In this document: in pieces, positions 33,240 to 42,998 of the stretch
How positions within the stretch are numbered: position 1 is the first letter of the stretch
Layout: each line of letters begins with the position of its first letter
Assembly (NCBI RefSeq): GCF_902459465.1
Contig: NC_047064.1
Location: 6,536,762 to 6,600,761 of the forward strand
DNA length: 64,000 nt
Origin: Asterias rubens
Taxonomy: Eukaryota > Echinodermata > Asteroidea > Forcipulatida > Asteriidae
Direction of reading: 5' to 3'
Notes under the pieces: generated by a model
The model's input: the letters and a program-made list of their open reading frames with translations, nothing else
Told to the model about the DNA's origin: nothing
The model's database searches: none
Made by a program: the position numbers and the translations under genes

Positions 33240-33600
33240 TCAGTTATTAAACCATTTATCCCGAAACGGCCGGAGTCTTTGAAAGTATTGACTCTGCAAC
33301 CCGCAAACACTATCAAAAAGCTTTCAGCATTAAGATGACCAATAAACGTGCAGCACGGAAACGAGGTGTCGTTCAAACCATTGGTTTTAAATTGAAGGTG
33401 AATTTCACCTTGCGTTTGTTTAATGAAGACGGAATCGCACACACAAGCATGACAGACAATATAATTGCGATTTGACCGTTAACCACTTTATTTATTTCAG
33501 GTGTGAAAGGGTGATTTAATTTGACGGACACCTGATGACCAAAAAGCTTAAGGAACAAGATTACTTTTGAATAGAATCCAGAATCAATTGATTATAAAGC
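33240..33600 (-). promoter_or_regulatory. Orphan receptor upstream module
   Basis: Contains AAAGCTTTCAGCATTAAGAT, GACCAATAAACGTGCAGCAC, CGTTTGTTTAATGAAGACGG and GTGTGAAAGGGTGATTTAAT, all in the order found at 8050-8530. There is no receptor between this module and the next module at 31376, so its gene has been deleted. Confidence 0.5.
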
Positions 33601-33685
33601 AATATCGTGTTGTGGTATAAAGAGATTACTGACAACACGCTTTGCGGTGTAAACAAACAACTCAATTGTTTATGTCCATGGTGCT

Positions 33686-33790
33686 GTTGACCAGTGTCAT
33701 TGGATCTGGGGCTATTTTATGGCCGGCCCCTCAATAGACTCGTCTCCAGGATGCACTCGGTTTCGTTGCTTGAACTGCACGGAAATCTGT
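33686..33790 (-). pseudogene. Receptor C-terminal tail fragment
   Basis: On the minus strand it carries the family tail: GAACCGAGTGCATCCTGGAG-like text, then a LAIDP-equivalent region and an APVN-like end near 33686. A deletion near 33765 joins the RFGRNR-coding text to the helix 8 region. The rest of the gene is absent; an R1 element lies just upstream. Confidence 0.7.
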
Positions 33791-33899
33791 AATTAATTTG
33801 TGTACTTAAAGGCACTGGAGCCTTTTTGGTAATATTGTCAAACACGTATAATAGGTATCTCACGTTGTGCAAATGCATGTAAAAGAACCAAGTTTAGAC

Positions 33900-34293
33900 T
33901 AAAAGGCCTGGACACTATTGGTAAATACTCAAAATAATTGTTAACATAAGATTGGTAACATGCAATTGAGAGCTGTTGATAGTATAACACAGAGTGAGAA
34001 ACGGGTCCCTCTAAAGTGACATAGTTTTTGAGAAAGAAGTAATTTCGCACTAAAATATTTGAATTGAATTCGAGTCCTTAGCTCTGAAAGCACATAACTA
34101 ATTGTTCAACAAGGGTGTTTATTCTTCAATCCTCGCGCAACTTCGATGACCAAAATTAGTTCAAATTTTCACATGTTTGTTATGTCTTGCATATGTTGAG
34201 ATACCATGGAGGTGGAACTATTTCTACCTCCATGGATACACCAGGTGAGAAGACTGGCCTTTTACAATTACCAAAGGTGTTCAATGCCTTTAA
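33900..34293 (+). mobile_element. MITE family R1, diverged copy with nested insertion
   Basis: Terminus GGCCTGGACACTATTGGTAA at the left and ACCAAAGGTGTTCAATGCCT at the right. The family block TGCATATGTTGAGATAC is interrupted at 34205-34235 by a tiny palindrome (listed separately). Confidence 0.85.
34201..34239. mobile_element. 31-bp palindromic insertion with ATAC duplication
   Basis: Where other R1 copies read GAGATACACCA, this one reads GAGATAC, then a 31-bp hairpin with arms CCATGGAGGT / ACCTCCATGG, then ATACACCA. The ATAC at both sides (34201-34204 and 34236-34239) looks like a 4-bp target-site duplication. The insertion is inferred by comparison with the empty sites at 18551, 22070 and 36058. 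Confidence 0.7.
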
Positions 34294-34559
34294 TGTGTTT
34301 GCCATGGTGTTTCTGACAGTGGCTGCTGATTGCACCACACAATACCTTCTAAACCAGAGGTGTTGAAGTCAGTCTCAATATATCAAACAAACAAAATCAA
34401 CCTTAAATTGTTTTCTCCTCTTTCAATCACCTTGAGTACCTTGTCTGGAGTTACGTGCGCTGCATAAGATTGTGGGGTCATCATTTGTTTTACTCATGAG
34501 CTGAAACAGGGTTAACCCTTTTACAGTCCATACGGATGTAGTCTTGGGTATCATTCCGT

Positions 34560-34727
34560 CAGAAGCCTGGCTGGTACAGCCGAAATCACTACCTCCCCAA
34601 ACTTTACGAAGTGGTTAGTGTCTTTCTTAAGGACACATGTGTCACAACTGGGACTCGAACCCACACTCTGCTGATCAGAAACACCAGAGTTTGAATTCGG
34701 TGCTCTTAACCACTCGCCACGACACTT
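34560..34727 (-). mobile_element. tRNA-derived SINE head, reverse orientation
   Basis: On the minus strand: AGTGTCGTGGCGAGTGGTTA (box A region), then GTGGGTTCGAGTCCC (box B), closing GTTGTGACAC, followed by TGTGTCCTTAAGAAAGACAC. The head matches the SINE at 13811. The body differs downstream, and its 3' limit is unclear. Confidence 0.8.
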
Positions 34728-35278
34728 CCACGAACCATAAAAATGTGTTTCCTTGTTCAAGCACACTGAGAACCTTATCAGGGGTTTATTATAAGATTGC
34801 GGAATGATTAACATTACTATTATAAAAGTCGTACATCCCATCAAAGGAAATCTACGATTGGCTAGCTATTGGGATGGTCGCATGTGTGGAGACAGCCTTG
34901 TATGGACACTTACTATCGCTTAGATAATGGACCAAACAATTAGACCGTACCGTGAACCTTTATTGATAAGCGAGGTTCTCGCGTATGTAATTCAATCTTA
35001 CATCGTGCGTCTGGATTGAATGCTAATTACAGTTTTTTTTTACAGTTTTAACTTTGCGCTGAGATACCGCGCAGTAATCAAGGTCTGGGAGGGTTTTAAC
35101 TGTTTTATTTATTTATTGTTTACTGCTGTCTTTCCCTGGACGGCCTCTGCTTGTAATAATAAGTATTGTATTGTCGGAAGAATTAACAAAAAAATAAAAT
35201 AATTTGTTTTTACACAACCTATTTAAAACAAATGTTGTGAACATAGAAGTCCTTTCTGCTCTAAGCTGACTGGGTCAG
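34728..35278. other. Intergenic, nothing firm
   Basis: The text at 34740-34810 (AGCACACTGAGAACCTTATC) loosely repeats 34415-34490 (ATCACCTTGAGTACCTTGTC), so an old repeat flanks the SINE on both sides. No gene. Confidence 0.4.
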
Positions 35279-35654
35279 CTTAAAGGGACACGTTGCCTTC
35301 GATCGGTCGAGCCTTTAAAAAGTGTTTGAAACCATTGTTGTGAAATGCACATGATCAGAAAGATGTTTTAAAATGATCCACACAAAATAATATGACTCGA
35401 AATTGCGTGGGCCTACCTTTTATTATGCGAACTGACACGATCGGCCATTTTGTTGAGTCAAATATTTGACTCCAAAAAATAGCGTGTTAGTTCACGACCT
35501 ATTAAAAAACACGTGCAATTTTGAGTCATTTTTATGTGAATCATTATGTTCTACTTTTAAAACAGCTTTCCTACCAAATGCATTTCATAACGAAAATGTT
35601 TCAATCGCTTTTCTTAAACCAACTCGCCCGATCCAAGGCAACGTGTCCCTTTAA
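35279..35654. mobile_element. Fold-back MITE, family R2, copy 3
   Basis: Starts TTAAAGGGACACGTTGCC and ends with the complement. The symmetry centre is at about 35463 (GAGTCAAATATTTGACTC). It is more diverged than the copies at 242 and 3293, and keeps the fold-back form. Confidence 0.85.
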
Positions 35655-36057
35655 GTTCTTTCTTCTCTGTGGTGGCATTAGATGTGAAAGCCGTCGACAT
35701 TTCTTGAGGCACTTTCCCATCGTCAATAAGATTAGAAAAACAAAATATTCTTTTCTTTCAACTATTTACAAAAATAACAACCGTTTTTTGTTTGTTATAT
35801 AAAACTATACACAAAATGACAATACTTTGACGTCATGCGTGGGAGTTTGCTTTGTTATACCTCCATGCTGCAAATACGGCTAACAAGGTTTTCGCGAATA
35901 TTTCTGAAAAACACCGGATGAGGGTGTTGAACAAGCTTATTTTGACACAACTAAAATCTATTTATACTCATGTGAACTTGATTTCCTTAATGATTGAAAA
36001 ACATTTCGAATGAATTCAGCAAAGATCACGACTTGCTGTTTTTGTTCAAGTAAGTCT
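35655..36057. other. Intergenic, nothing recognised
   Basis: About 400 bp between two MITEs, no gene or repeat identified. Confidence 0.45.
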
Positions 36058-36443
36058 TTAAAGGCAGTGGACACTATTGGTAATTGTCAAAGACTAGCCT
36101 TCACAGTTGGTGTATCTCAACATATGCATAAAATAACAAAACTGTGAAAATTTGAGCTCAATCGGTCATCGAACTTGCGAGATAATAATGAAAGAAAAAA
36201 CACCCTTGTCACACGAAGTTGTGTGCGTTTAGATAGTTGATTTCGAGACCTCAAGTTCTAAATCTGTGGTCTCGAAATCAAATTTGTGGAAAATAACTTC
36301 TTTCTCGAAAACTATGGCACTTCAGAGGGAGCCGTTTCTCACAATGTTTTATACCATCAACCTCTCCCCATTACTCGTCACCATGAAAGGCTTTATGTTA
36401 ATAATTATTTTGAGTAATTACCAATAGTGTCCACTGCCTTTAA
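36058..36443 (-). mobile_element. MITE family R1, complete copy, reverse
   Basis: Complete R1 bounded by TTAAAGGCAGTGGACACTAT and ATAGTGTCCACTGCCTTTAA, with the interior in reverse orientation. The inverted termini are about 25 bp and almost perfect, and define the family. Confidence 0.93.
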
Positions 36444-37022
36444 CGAACACATAATTAAACGCATAGCAGCTGCTGATACATACAACGAGGATACGAGTGC
36501 CGAGGATCAAGCGTAGTACTGGATAAAAGTTGATAGCAAAATCTAAAATCTTTTATATTGCAAAAGCACTAAAAACAAAAAAATCATTGAAGGTGTATGA
36601 GAAACAGTATGAACACTCTGGAAGTCGTGTTTCAGACTCCCCACACAAACCAAACGGTCGTATGCACACAAGGCGACCATACGCCAAAGATGGCTGGAAA
36701 GTCCGAACAAGACTAAAAGTGTAAAAAAAAGAGTATTTGTTGCAGAGTAAAAACAGGCATGCTTAGCAGAGCATAATGTTGGGCTTTCCCCATGTTGTCG
36801 TACGGTCCCTTTTGAAAAATTTTGCCTGCTAAAAACATTGCGGTGCTAAACCCAACAATGTAATATTTATTATGTTTTTCTATAAAAAAAAACAAAAAAA
36901 CATGGCCACTAGCTCCCGTACGCCCAGTGTACCACACAATTAAAACAATCAAAAACATTTTAATGCCCTTTTTCGAGAATTGTGTGTGTGTGTTTAAATG
37001 AATCGTACCTTATTTCAGAGAA
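36444..37022. other. Intergenic, left flank of the receptor array
   Basis: No gene. From about 36905 (CGCCCAGTGTACC, AAAACAATCAAAAACATTTT) the sequence recurs at 42872-42990, just downstream of the frameshifted receptor. The duplicated array therefore starts here. Confidence 0.6.
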
Positions 37023-38018
37023 CTAGAGCGTTTGTGCTGTTGCCGTTTGCTGAATCGGGTCTATGGCCAAAGAGGGCGCACCAGTAGACTCTCCAGGACG
37101 CACCCGCTTTCGGCGAAATCGCTTCTGTACGAGTTGCTTCAGCTGAGTGCGGAAATGCTCGTATTTGAAGCAATAAACGACTGGATTCACGCACATGTTG
37201 CACATGATCATACTCATAAACGCCTGACCAATGAGAATTACTAATGCGCCGGAGCTTGAAGAAAATGCACCGATGGCAATGAACACCCGAAACGCCTGCA
37301 TCGGAGTCCAGCAAATGAAGAACATGCAACCAGCAATCAACAACGTCATGATGACGTTTCTCTTAGCCTTGCTCAAGATACCATTTTGCTGATTGGCGTT
37401 AACATTGTCAAGTTTGTGTCGAAGAACGAGGAGTATTCTCACGTATGAAAACGAGATGAGTGTCACAGGAATAGCGTACTCCACCAACATAATCACAATG
37501 AACAGAACGATCCTAGCAGTGGGACTTGTGGAATAATCATAGCCGCACTTGTTACCAGTGAATTTGAACAAAAAGGTAGACCTCAGCGCATACGTGAAAC
37601 CGATGATCCAAGCAACACACATTGAAACTTTGATCTTTAAGAGTGAGCAGTAGTTGCGGTGTTTGACCGGATAGCACGTGGCAAGAAAACGCTCCAGCGA
37701 TATCACCACCAGATTGTACGTGGATGCTACGCTTACACCCCAAACGAAAAAACCTGAGCCAACCAACCTACAGAGAATCAAACCGAAGAAATTAATTTCC
37801 AAATTGTCCAAAAGCGAAGTTTGTCTGATAAAAGTCACTGCGAGGAACACCAAACCAGAGATGAAGTCGATGATGGACTGGTGACGGATAAGTCGGTTAG
37901 TGAAGGAGCTGAACTGTTTACGCCTGACCGTCATGACGAAAATCGCCAAACCGTTTCCGAGGATAGCCAAAAATGCCACGATCATATTAAACACAAAAGC
38001 CAAACCTTCACTTGCCAT
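37023..38018 (-). CDS. Intact GPCR of the array, unit I (mosaic copy)
   Basis: A 331-residue single-exon receptor starting MASEGLA. Landmarks: G21-N22, D51, C83 with C158, E109-R110-F, W137, P184, CWTP 236-239 and NPVVY 278-282, followed by a basic helix 8 and tail (QKRFRRKR). The first 59 residues differ from the 48-62 kb copies at only three positions. From TM5 onward it carries the features of the 18959/42999 group (SPTARIVLF, NANQQNGILSK, CVNPVVY). This mosaic, with upstream DNA nearly the same as the other units, suggests gene conversion. No N-terminal sequon. Ligand unknown. Confidence 0.94.
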   Translation of the reverse strand: MASEGLAFVFNMIVAFLAILGNGLAIFVMTVRRKQFSSFTNRLIRHQSIIDFISGLVFLAVTFIRQTSLLDNLEINFFGLILCRLVGSGFFVWGVSVASTYNLVVISLERFLATCYPVKHRNYCSLLKIKVSMCVAWIIGFTYALRSTFLFKFTGNKCGYDYSTSPTARIVLFIVIMLVEYAIPVTLISFSYVRILLVLRHKLDNVNANQQNGILSKAKRNVIMTLLIAGCMFFICWTPMQAFRVFIAIGAFSSSSGALVILIGQAFMSMIMCNMCVNPVVYCFKYEHFRTQLKQLVQKRFRRKRVRPGESTGAPSLAIDPIQQTATAQTL

Positions 38019-38374
38019 TGTAGGCTGATCGGGAAAAAAAGTTTATCAAAAATACTCTGAAGTATTTTGATCAGATTGTTTGCTGCTCCAACAACAGATG
38101 AATATAAGTTGAGATTGTTGAGTGTACTAAGTAAAGGCTTGATTGTTTTGAGAAAGATATCATCAACTAAAATGGCGCGACTTAGTTTGGTGAAAGCAGG
38201 AAATATCAATGGTAAATTCAGAAACCCACAGCATGTGGTTTATACTGATAACTTCGGATCTCTCACCAACTATCCTTGTCCAGGCGAACAGTAGTGGGGC
38301 CAAAGCATAAAACGAATGTGCGGAGTAGTCGAAGGTATTTGAATAAAACTGTACAGGGCAACCTTAGACGATTA

Positions 38375-38382
38375 TATTTATA
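38375..38382 (-). promoter_or_regulatory. TATA box candidate, unit I
   Basis: TATAAATA on the minus strand, 357 bp upstream of the ATG, conserved at the same distance in units III-VI. A start site near 38350 is inferred from spacing alone, giving a leader of about 330 bp with no obvious intron. Confidence 0.55.
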
Positions 38383-38740
38383 GGAATCCACATCACACAC
38401 CGTATACAACACTGAACATGTTATTCAAAATTGAAGTTTGGCGGCTAAATTGCACCAAAGATCCTTTTAGAGTCATGTAATGCTTTCCGCAAGCTTTCAG
38501 CATTTCTTGTTAACCTGTAAAGTGCCACCGACTTTCAAGCAAACAAAAAATCGGGACCTGATTCTCGTTGATCACAAACAATCAACTTCAAAATAAAAGT
38601 TTGAAGGTTAATTTGCAGCCAAGATCCTTTCAGAGTCATGTGTGGCTTTCTGCCAGCTTTCAGCATTTCTTAAGACGCCACCGACTTTGAAGCAAACCAA
38701 ATATCGGGACCTGAATCTTGTTGATCACAAACAATCTACT

Positions 38741-38837
38741 CATCATCATTCGGCATAGACTTGCGTCTGTGCCCGCTCGTCATCAGGTTGTAATGGGGGC
38801 GCACTCCTGGAGTTGCCGCAATCACCTGGTGTCTGTC
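38741..38837. mobile_element. 97-bp insertion with 11-bp target duplication
   Basis: AACAATCTACT stands on both sides (38730-38740 and 38838-38848) of a 97-bp stretch containing CATAGACTTGCGTCTGTGCC and GGGGGCGCACTCCTGGAGTT. The corresponding place in unit II lacks it. The same insertion sits at 49814, 55094, 60381 and 63097. TSD length and size suggest a short retroposed sequence. Confidence 0.7.
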
Positions 38838-38849
38838 AACAATCTACTG

Positions 38850-39739
38850 TTGCAGTGAAATACTCTAGATTTGAAAGATCAACGCATTTAATTTCTTGAC
38901 ACACATTCTCGTCAAGAAACCTACAGTTAGACTATTCTTCTAGGTCATTCTTTTAAATTCTCAAGAAAAAAGAAAGAAAAAAAGATAGTAACCGGATACA
39001 ACTTTTCGTCAAGACCTCCAGAAACTTTAATCCAAATCTTCAGGTCGGCTCAGAGAAGAAATGACTTCAAATGAGACCTGGAAAGACAGACTCGGCTTCG
39101 AGTGCAGAAACTTAATAGACCAACAAAATACAAAGTCGGCTCAGAGCAGAAATGACGACGTATGAGACCTAGAAAGACCCGGTTGGTTAAGAGGACAAAG
39201 AACTTGGATATTTTCTGGGTTAAAAAAGGGTTCTGTCTTTTCTGGGTCGGCAATCAAAGTGAAAGACGCTAAAAAATGAAAGATCAACGCTTTTAATTTC
39301 TTGACACACAATTCTCACCAAGAAACTTTCAGATTAAGAATACTCGTCAAGGTCGTTCTTATAAATGATCAAGGCAATAAAAGAAAACGGTAACCGTGCA
39401 CATCGGAATAAAACTAGTCGTCAAGACCTTCAAATTGTGTTTACCCCAAACAGTCTACTGCAGTGAAAGAATTAAAAATGAATTTCTCAACACATAATAT
39501 TCTCGTAACGAAACTTGCAAGTTATTCAATGTCTTCAAGGTTATAAAACAAAAGCAAAAAAAAAACGGAAAAAAAGAGTCGGCTTCGAGCACGGACACTT
39601 AATATAAACAAAACTTAGGATTACGTATACATTCTGTGCATATAGGAATGTTATTTTTTTGGCAAAACCATCAAATACCGTTTTTGTTTTCCCGTGACTA
39701 TCTGCACATTTGAGTGAACCGTACCTTATTTCTAAAATC
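38850..39739. repeat. Spacer modules, unit I first part
   Basis: Built from degenerate repeats of a module of about 400 bp. It includes TTTCTTGACACACATTCTCG + TCAAGAAAC (a small hairpin), AGGTCATTCTTTTAAATTCTC, ACAACTTTTCGTCAAGACCT and GTCGGCTCAGAGAAGAAATG. Repeat starts are visible near 38880, 39285 and 39460; the last two are shorter. No protein. Confidence 0.65.
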
Positions 39740-40031
39740 TTACATCGCTTGTGTCGTTGCCAATTGCTGAATCGGGTCTATGGCCAAAGAGGGCGCACCA
39801 GTAGACTCCTCTCCAGGACGCACTCGGTTTAGACCAAATCGGCTCCGTACAAGTTGCTTGAGCTGTGTACGGAAATGCTCGTACTTGAAGCAATAAACGA
39901 CTGGATTTACACTCATGTTGCACATGATCATACCCATGAGTGCCTGTCCAAGGAGATTAACTGATGAGGAGAGTGGCCGAGCATGCGATAGTCACGTTCA
40001 ACGCAGTTGCACAGCCGTCATTTGATTCCAT
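39740..40031 (-). pseudogene. TM1-to-TM7 deletion pseudogene, unit I
   Basis: Starts ATGGAATCAAATGACGG and reads MESNDGCATALNVTIACSAT. The DNA then jumps out of frame to VNLLGQALMGMIMCNMSVNP of TM7, and on through NPVVY, helix 8 and the tail to a stop at 39740. About 700 bp covering TM1 (second half) to TM6 is deleted, so no receptor can be made. The 65-codon TM7-tail part stays open from an internal ATG. The same junction is in units II, III and IV. Confidence 0.9.
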
Positions 40032-40819
40032 CGTAAAATTGATTACAAATGAAAATGTAGCGAAATAAATTGTGAAGTTTTTTAGTATGAGTTTTTGCAG
40101 CGGATTTTATATTAAAAAAAGGTTAAATTGGGGTATGTTGAATGAACTCTCAGTGTAACAAATTTGAGGTAAAATTTTCTTATAAATCAATGTGAAATCC
40201 GCGGGAAAAAAAAACGTTTTATTTACTACTTTCGATCTCAAAAACACCGCTTTGTACACCGAGTGCACCAGTAATGCAACCGAAAGCTAAAATAAACCAG
40301 CCTGAGATTTAGAAAGTATTTAAATAAAACTGTTAAACCTCAGGCAAGGTTGAACGATTGTCTAAGGCTCCAAATAATAAAATGAACGCGCAGTGTTGAA
40401 TATAGTCATTGCTTTATGAAAAGATTTGTCTCGAGAACTTAGCAATGAACAATACATTTGAGTTATATATAAATGCACCAAGGTCCTACAAAAGAATGTA
40501 ATTCCTGTTTAACTTATCAAGAGTCACAGGCACTCGAGGTTTAAACACCTACATCGAATTGACAAATTGGTTATCACAAATACTCGCGGGGTTTATCTTT
40601 TATATAATTTGAGGGCCAATGCTTTTTACTCTCCCTAATATAATGTTTCCTGTTCTTAGAGGAAAGCTCCAAAAACCCTTTGGGAGTATGTGTACATCTC
40701 GTTAAGTTCCTTCGGGAATAATATGTTACATATTCCTAACGTTTTTGTCAAAAGCCACTTTACCGTCAAACCAAACCTTTACATAAATTTCATAAAACTG
40801 GTAGTGAAACTCGAGTTCT
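40032..40819. other. Spacer upstream of the unit I pseudogene
   Basis: Contains CAGCCTGAGATTTAGAAAGT and ACTGTTAAACCTCAGGCAAG, the counterpart of the receptor 5' region (GTATTTGAATAAAACTGTAC). The pseudogene therefore still has a decayed promoter-proximal region. No other gene. Repeated closely at about 45839, 51121 and 56403. Confidence 0.55.
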
Positions 40820-41095
40820 TAAAGTAACTGGACACTTTTGGTAATTACTCAAAATAGTTGTTAGCATACAAACTTACTTGTTTAACGATCAAAGGAGAGC
40901 TGTTGATAGTATATAAAACATTTTTTAGAAACGGCTCCCTCTGAAGTAACGTAGTCTCGAGAAAGAAGTAATTTTCCACTCAAATAATGTTATGTGAATT
41001 TGACTTCGAGACCTCAGAATTAGATTTTAGAATTAGGCATTAGTAGACAGCACACAACTTCGTTAGACAAGGTTGTTTTTTCTTCCAGTTTTATC
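40820..41095 (+). mobile_element. MITE family R1, truncated, unit I
   Basis: Left terminus TTAAAGTAACTGGACACTTT with interior to about AAGGTTGTTTTTTCTTC; the right third is missing. It recurs at the same place in the other units (46621, 51900, 57188), so it inserted before the unit multiplied. Confidence 0.85.
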
Positions 41096-41250
41096 ATTCT
41101 TTTGAATCCTCAAGGTAACAAAAAAATCGGTATTAAACTAATTGTCAAAACCTACAACAATTTGTGTTTTATACAAATCTTCAAGTCGGCTCAGAGAAGA
41201 AAGGACTTAGTAAGACCCGGATAGACAGAGTCGGCCTATAGCACAGAGAC

Positions 41251-41579
41251 TTAAAGCCATTGGACACAGTCGGAACAGAACCAAAAAAAAGTTCACAGAT
41301 TTACAAATAACTTACAGGGTTTACAAAAGGTAATGGTGAAAGACTTCTGTTGAAATGGAATGCTTTACTTTGTGAGAAAACATTAAAACAATATCGATTC
41401 TCGATATTACGGATGACACGGCGAAACGTGCGGAAACAAGGGTGGGTTTTCCCCGTTATTTTCTCCCGACTCCGATGAACAATTGAGCCTAAATTATCAC
41501 AGGTTTGTTATTTTATATATAAAATGTGATACACGAAGTGTGGGCCTTGGACAATCGTGTAAATGTCCAATGGCTTTAA
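41251..41579. mobile_element. MITE family R3, unit I
   Basis: Termini TTAAAGCCATTGGACACAGT and AAATGTCCAATGGCTTTAA. It recurs at 47053, 52332 and 57620 inside the later units. Confidence 0.88.
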
Positions 41580-42645
41580 TAAACAAAAAAAAATACAAAG
41601 TCGGCTCGTCAGAGCAGAAATTACCTTTAAGACATAGAACGAACCGGTTGGCTAGAAGCACAATGGATATTTTTGTGGTCTAAGTTCTGTCTTTATGGGC
41701 AATCAATGTGGAAGATGCTAACATTGAAAGATCAACGCTTTTAGTTTCTTGATACACATTCTCGTCAAGATACTTTCAGATTAAGAATATTCTTCTTGGT
41801 AGTTCTTGTAAATCTTCAAGGTAACAATACAAAAAGGTAACCGTGCACATCGATGTAAAACTTTTCGTCAAGATCTTCAAAACGTTTGTATTTTAACAAC
41901 ATCTTCAGGCTCAGAGAAGAAAAGACTTTAAGGAACATAACAGAGTTTATAAGAAAACAAATCTTGAATACTATAAATTTGCATGAAACTTACACGGTCT
42001 AATGATGATGATGGTAGGAAACATATTTTGAAATATTTAGGTCTGAAATGTCATTTTTGATGAGAAATAAATACAACTTGTCAGAGTTTACCGCTCAGTG
42101 AGCGTTTTATTCATTTTTATTTCAAACGATATCATGCAAATGTGTAGTGTGGTTTTTTGTTTCACCATGTTCTGGTGACCCAGGTGGTCGATCGACCTCA
42201 AACCTCTCCAGGTTTTTTCAGTGTTTTGGTATTATGGTGGATTACATAAAGTGCTTACACTGCCAGCAACTGTTAGCTAAAACCAATTTTGCAATGTTCC
42301 TTTAATAAGACCCGGAAAGGCAGAGTCGGCTTCGAGCAAAGAGACTTATTAGACCTAGAAAGACCCATTCAGCTCAGAGCAGAATGATTTTTACCTGGAA
42401 AGAACCGGTCAGTTCAGAGCACAACAGAACATGGATATTTTCTGGCCGCTCGAAATGAAAGATTAATTCTTTTAGTTTCCTGACTCACCTACCCGTCGAG
42501 CTAGCAAATTTCCTCGATCGTCAAAAAAAAAGTACGTTCTGTGGATTTCGGAATATTACCTTTTTGGCAAAACCATCAAATACCGTTTGCGTTTTCTCGT
42601 GAATTATTTGCATATTTGTGTGAATCGTACCCTATTTCTTAGTTC
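41580..42645. repeat. Spacer modules, unit I second part, with unique insertion
   Basis: More copies of the GTCGGCTCAGAG / TTGACACACATTCTCGTCAA module (about 41600, 41750, 41900, 42310). Between about 41940 and 42302 is sequence absent from the other units, including CGATCGACCTCAAACCTCTC and GTTCTGGTGACCCAGG, probably another transposable insertion with no recognisable ends. Confidence 0.55.
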
Positions 42646-42875
42646 TTACATCGCCTGTGTGATTGCCGATTGCTGTATCGGGTCTATGGCCAAAGAGGGC
42701 GCATCTTTAGACTCAACTCCAGGACGCACTCGGTTTCGACCAAATCGGCCCCGTACAAGTTGCTTAAGCTGTGTACGGAAATGCTCGTACTTGAAGCAAT
42801 AAACGACTGGATTCACGCTCATGTTGCACATGATCATACCAATGAGTGCCTGTCCCAGGAGATTAACTAACGCCC
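42646..42875 (-). pseudogene. Receptor C-terminal fragment before unit II
   Basis: Encodes VNLLGQALIGMIMCNMSVNP through NPVVY, helix 8 and the tail SLAIDPIQQSAITQAM to a stop. Its tail is the same as in the 48-62 kb receptors. Upstream, at about 42875, it breaks straight into the 3' flank (CGCCCAGTATACCGCACAAA) of the next receptor. The rest of this gene was removed by a deletion between tandem copies. Confidence 0.88.
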
Positions 42876-42998
42876 AGTATACCGCACAAACCCGTGCACA
42901 TCGGAATAACAATTTTCGTTAAAACAATCAAAAGCATTTTATGCCCTTTTTCGGGAATTTTGTGCGTGTTTGAATGAATCGTACCTTATTTCTGAGAA

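Noticed and set aside
34628-34727. tRNA-Leu or tRNA-Ser gene
   Set aside because: The tRNA-like text is the head of a SINE family with at least two other copies, and its arms contain mismatches.
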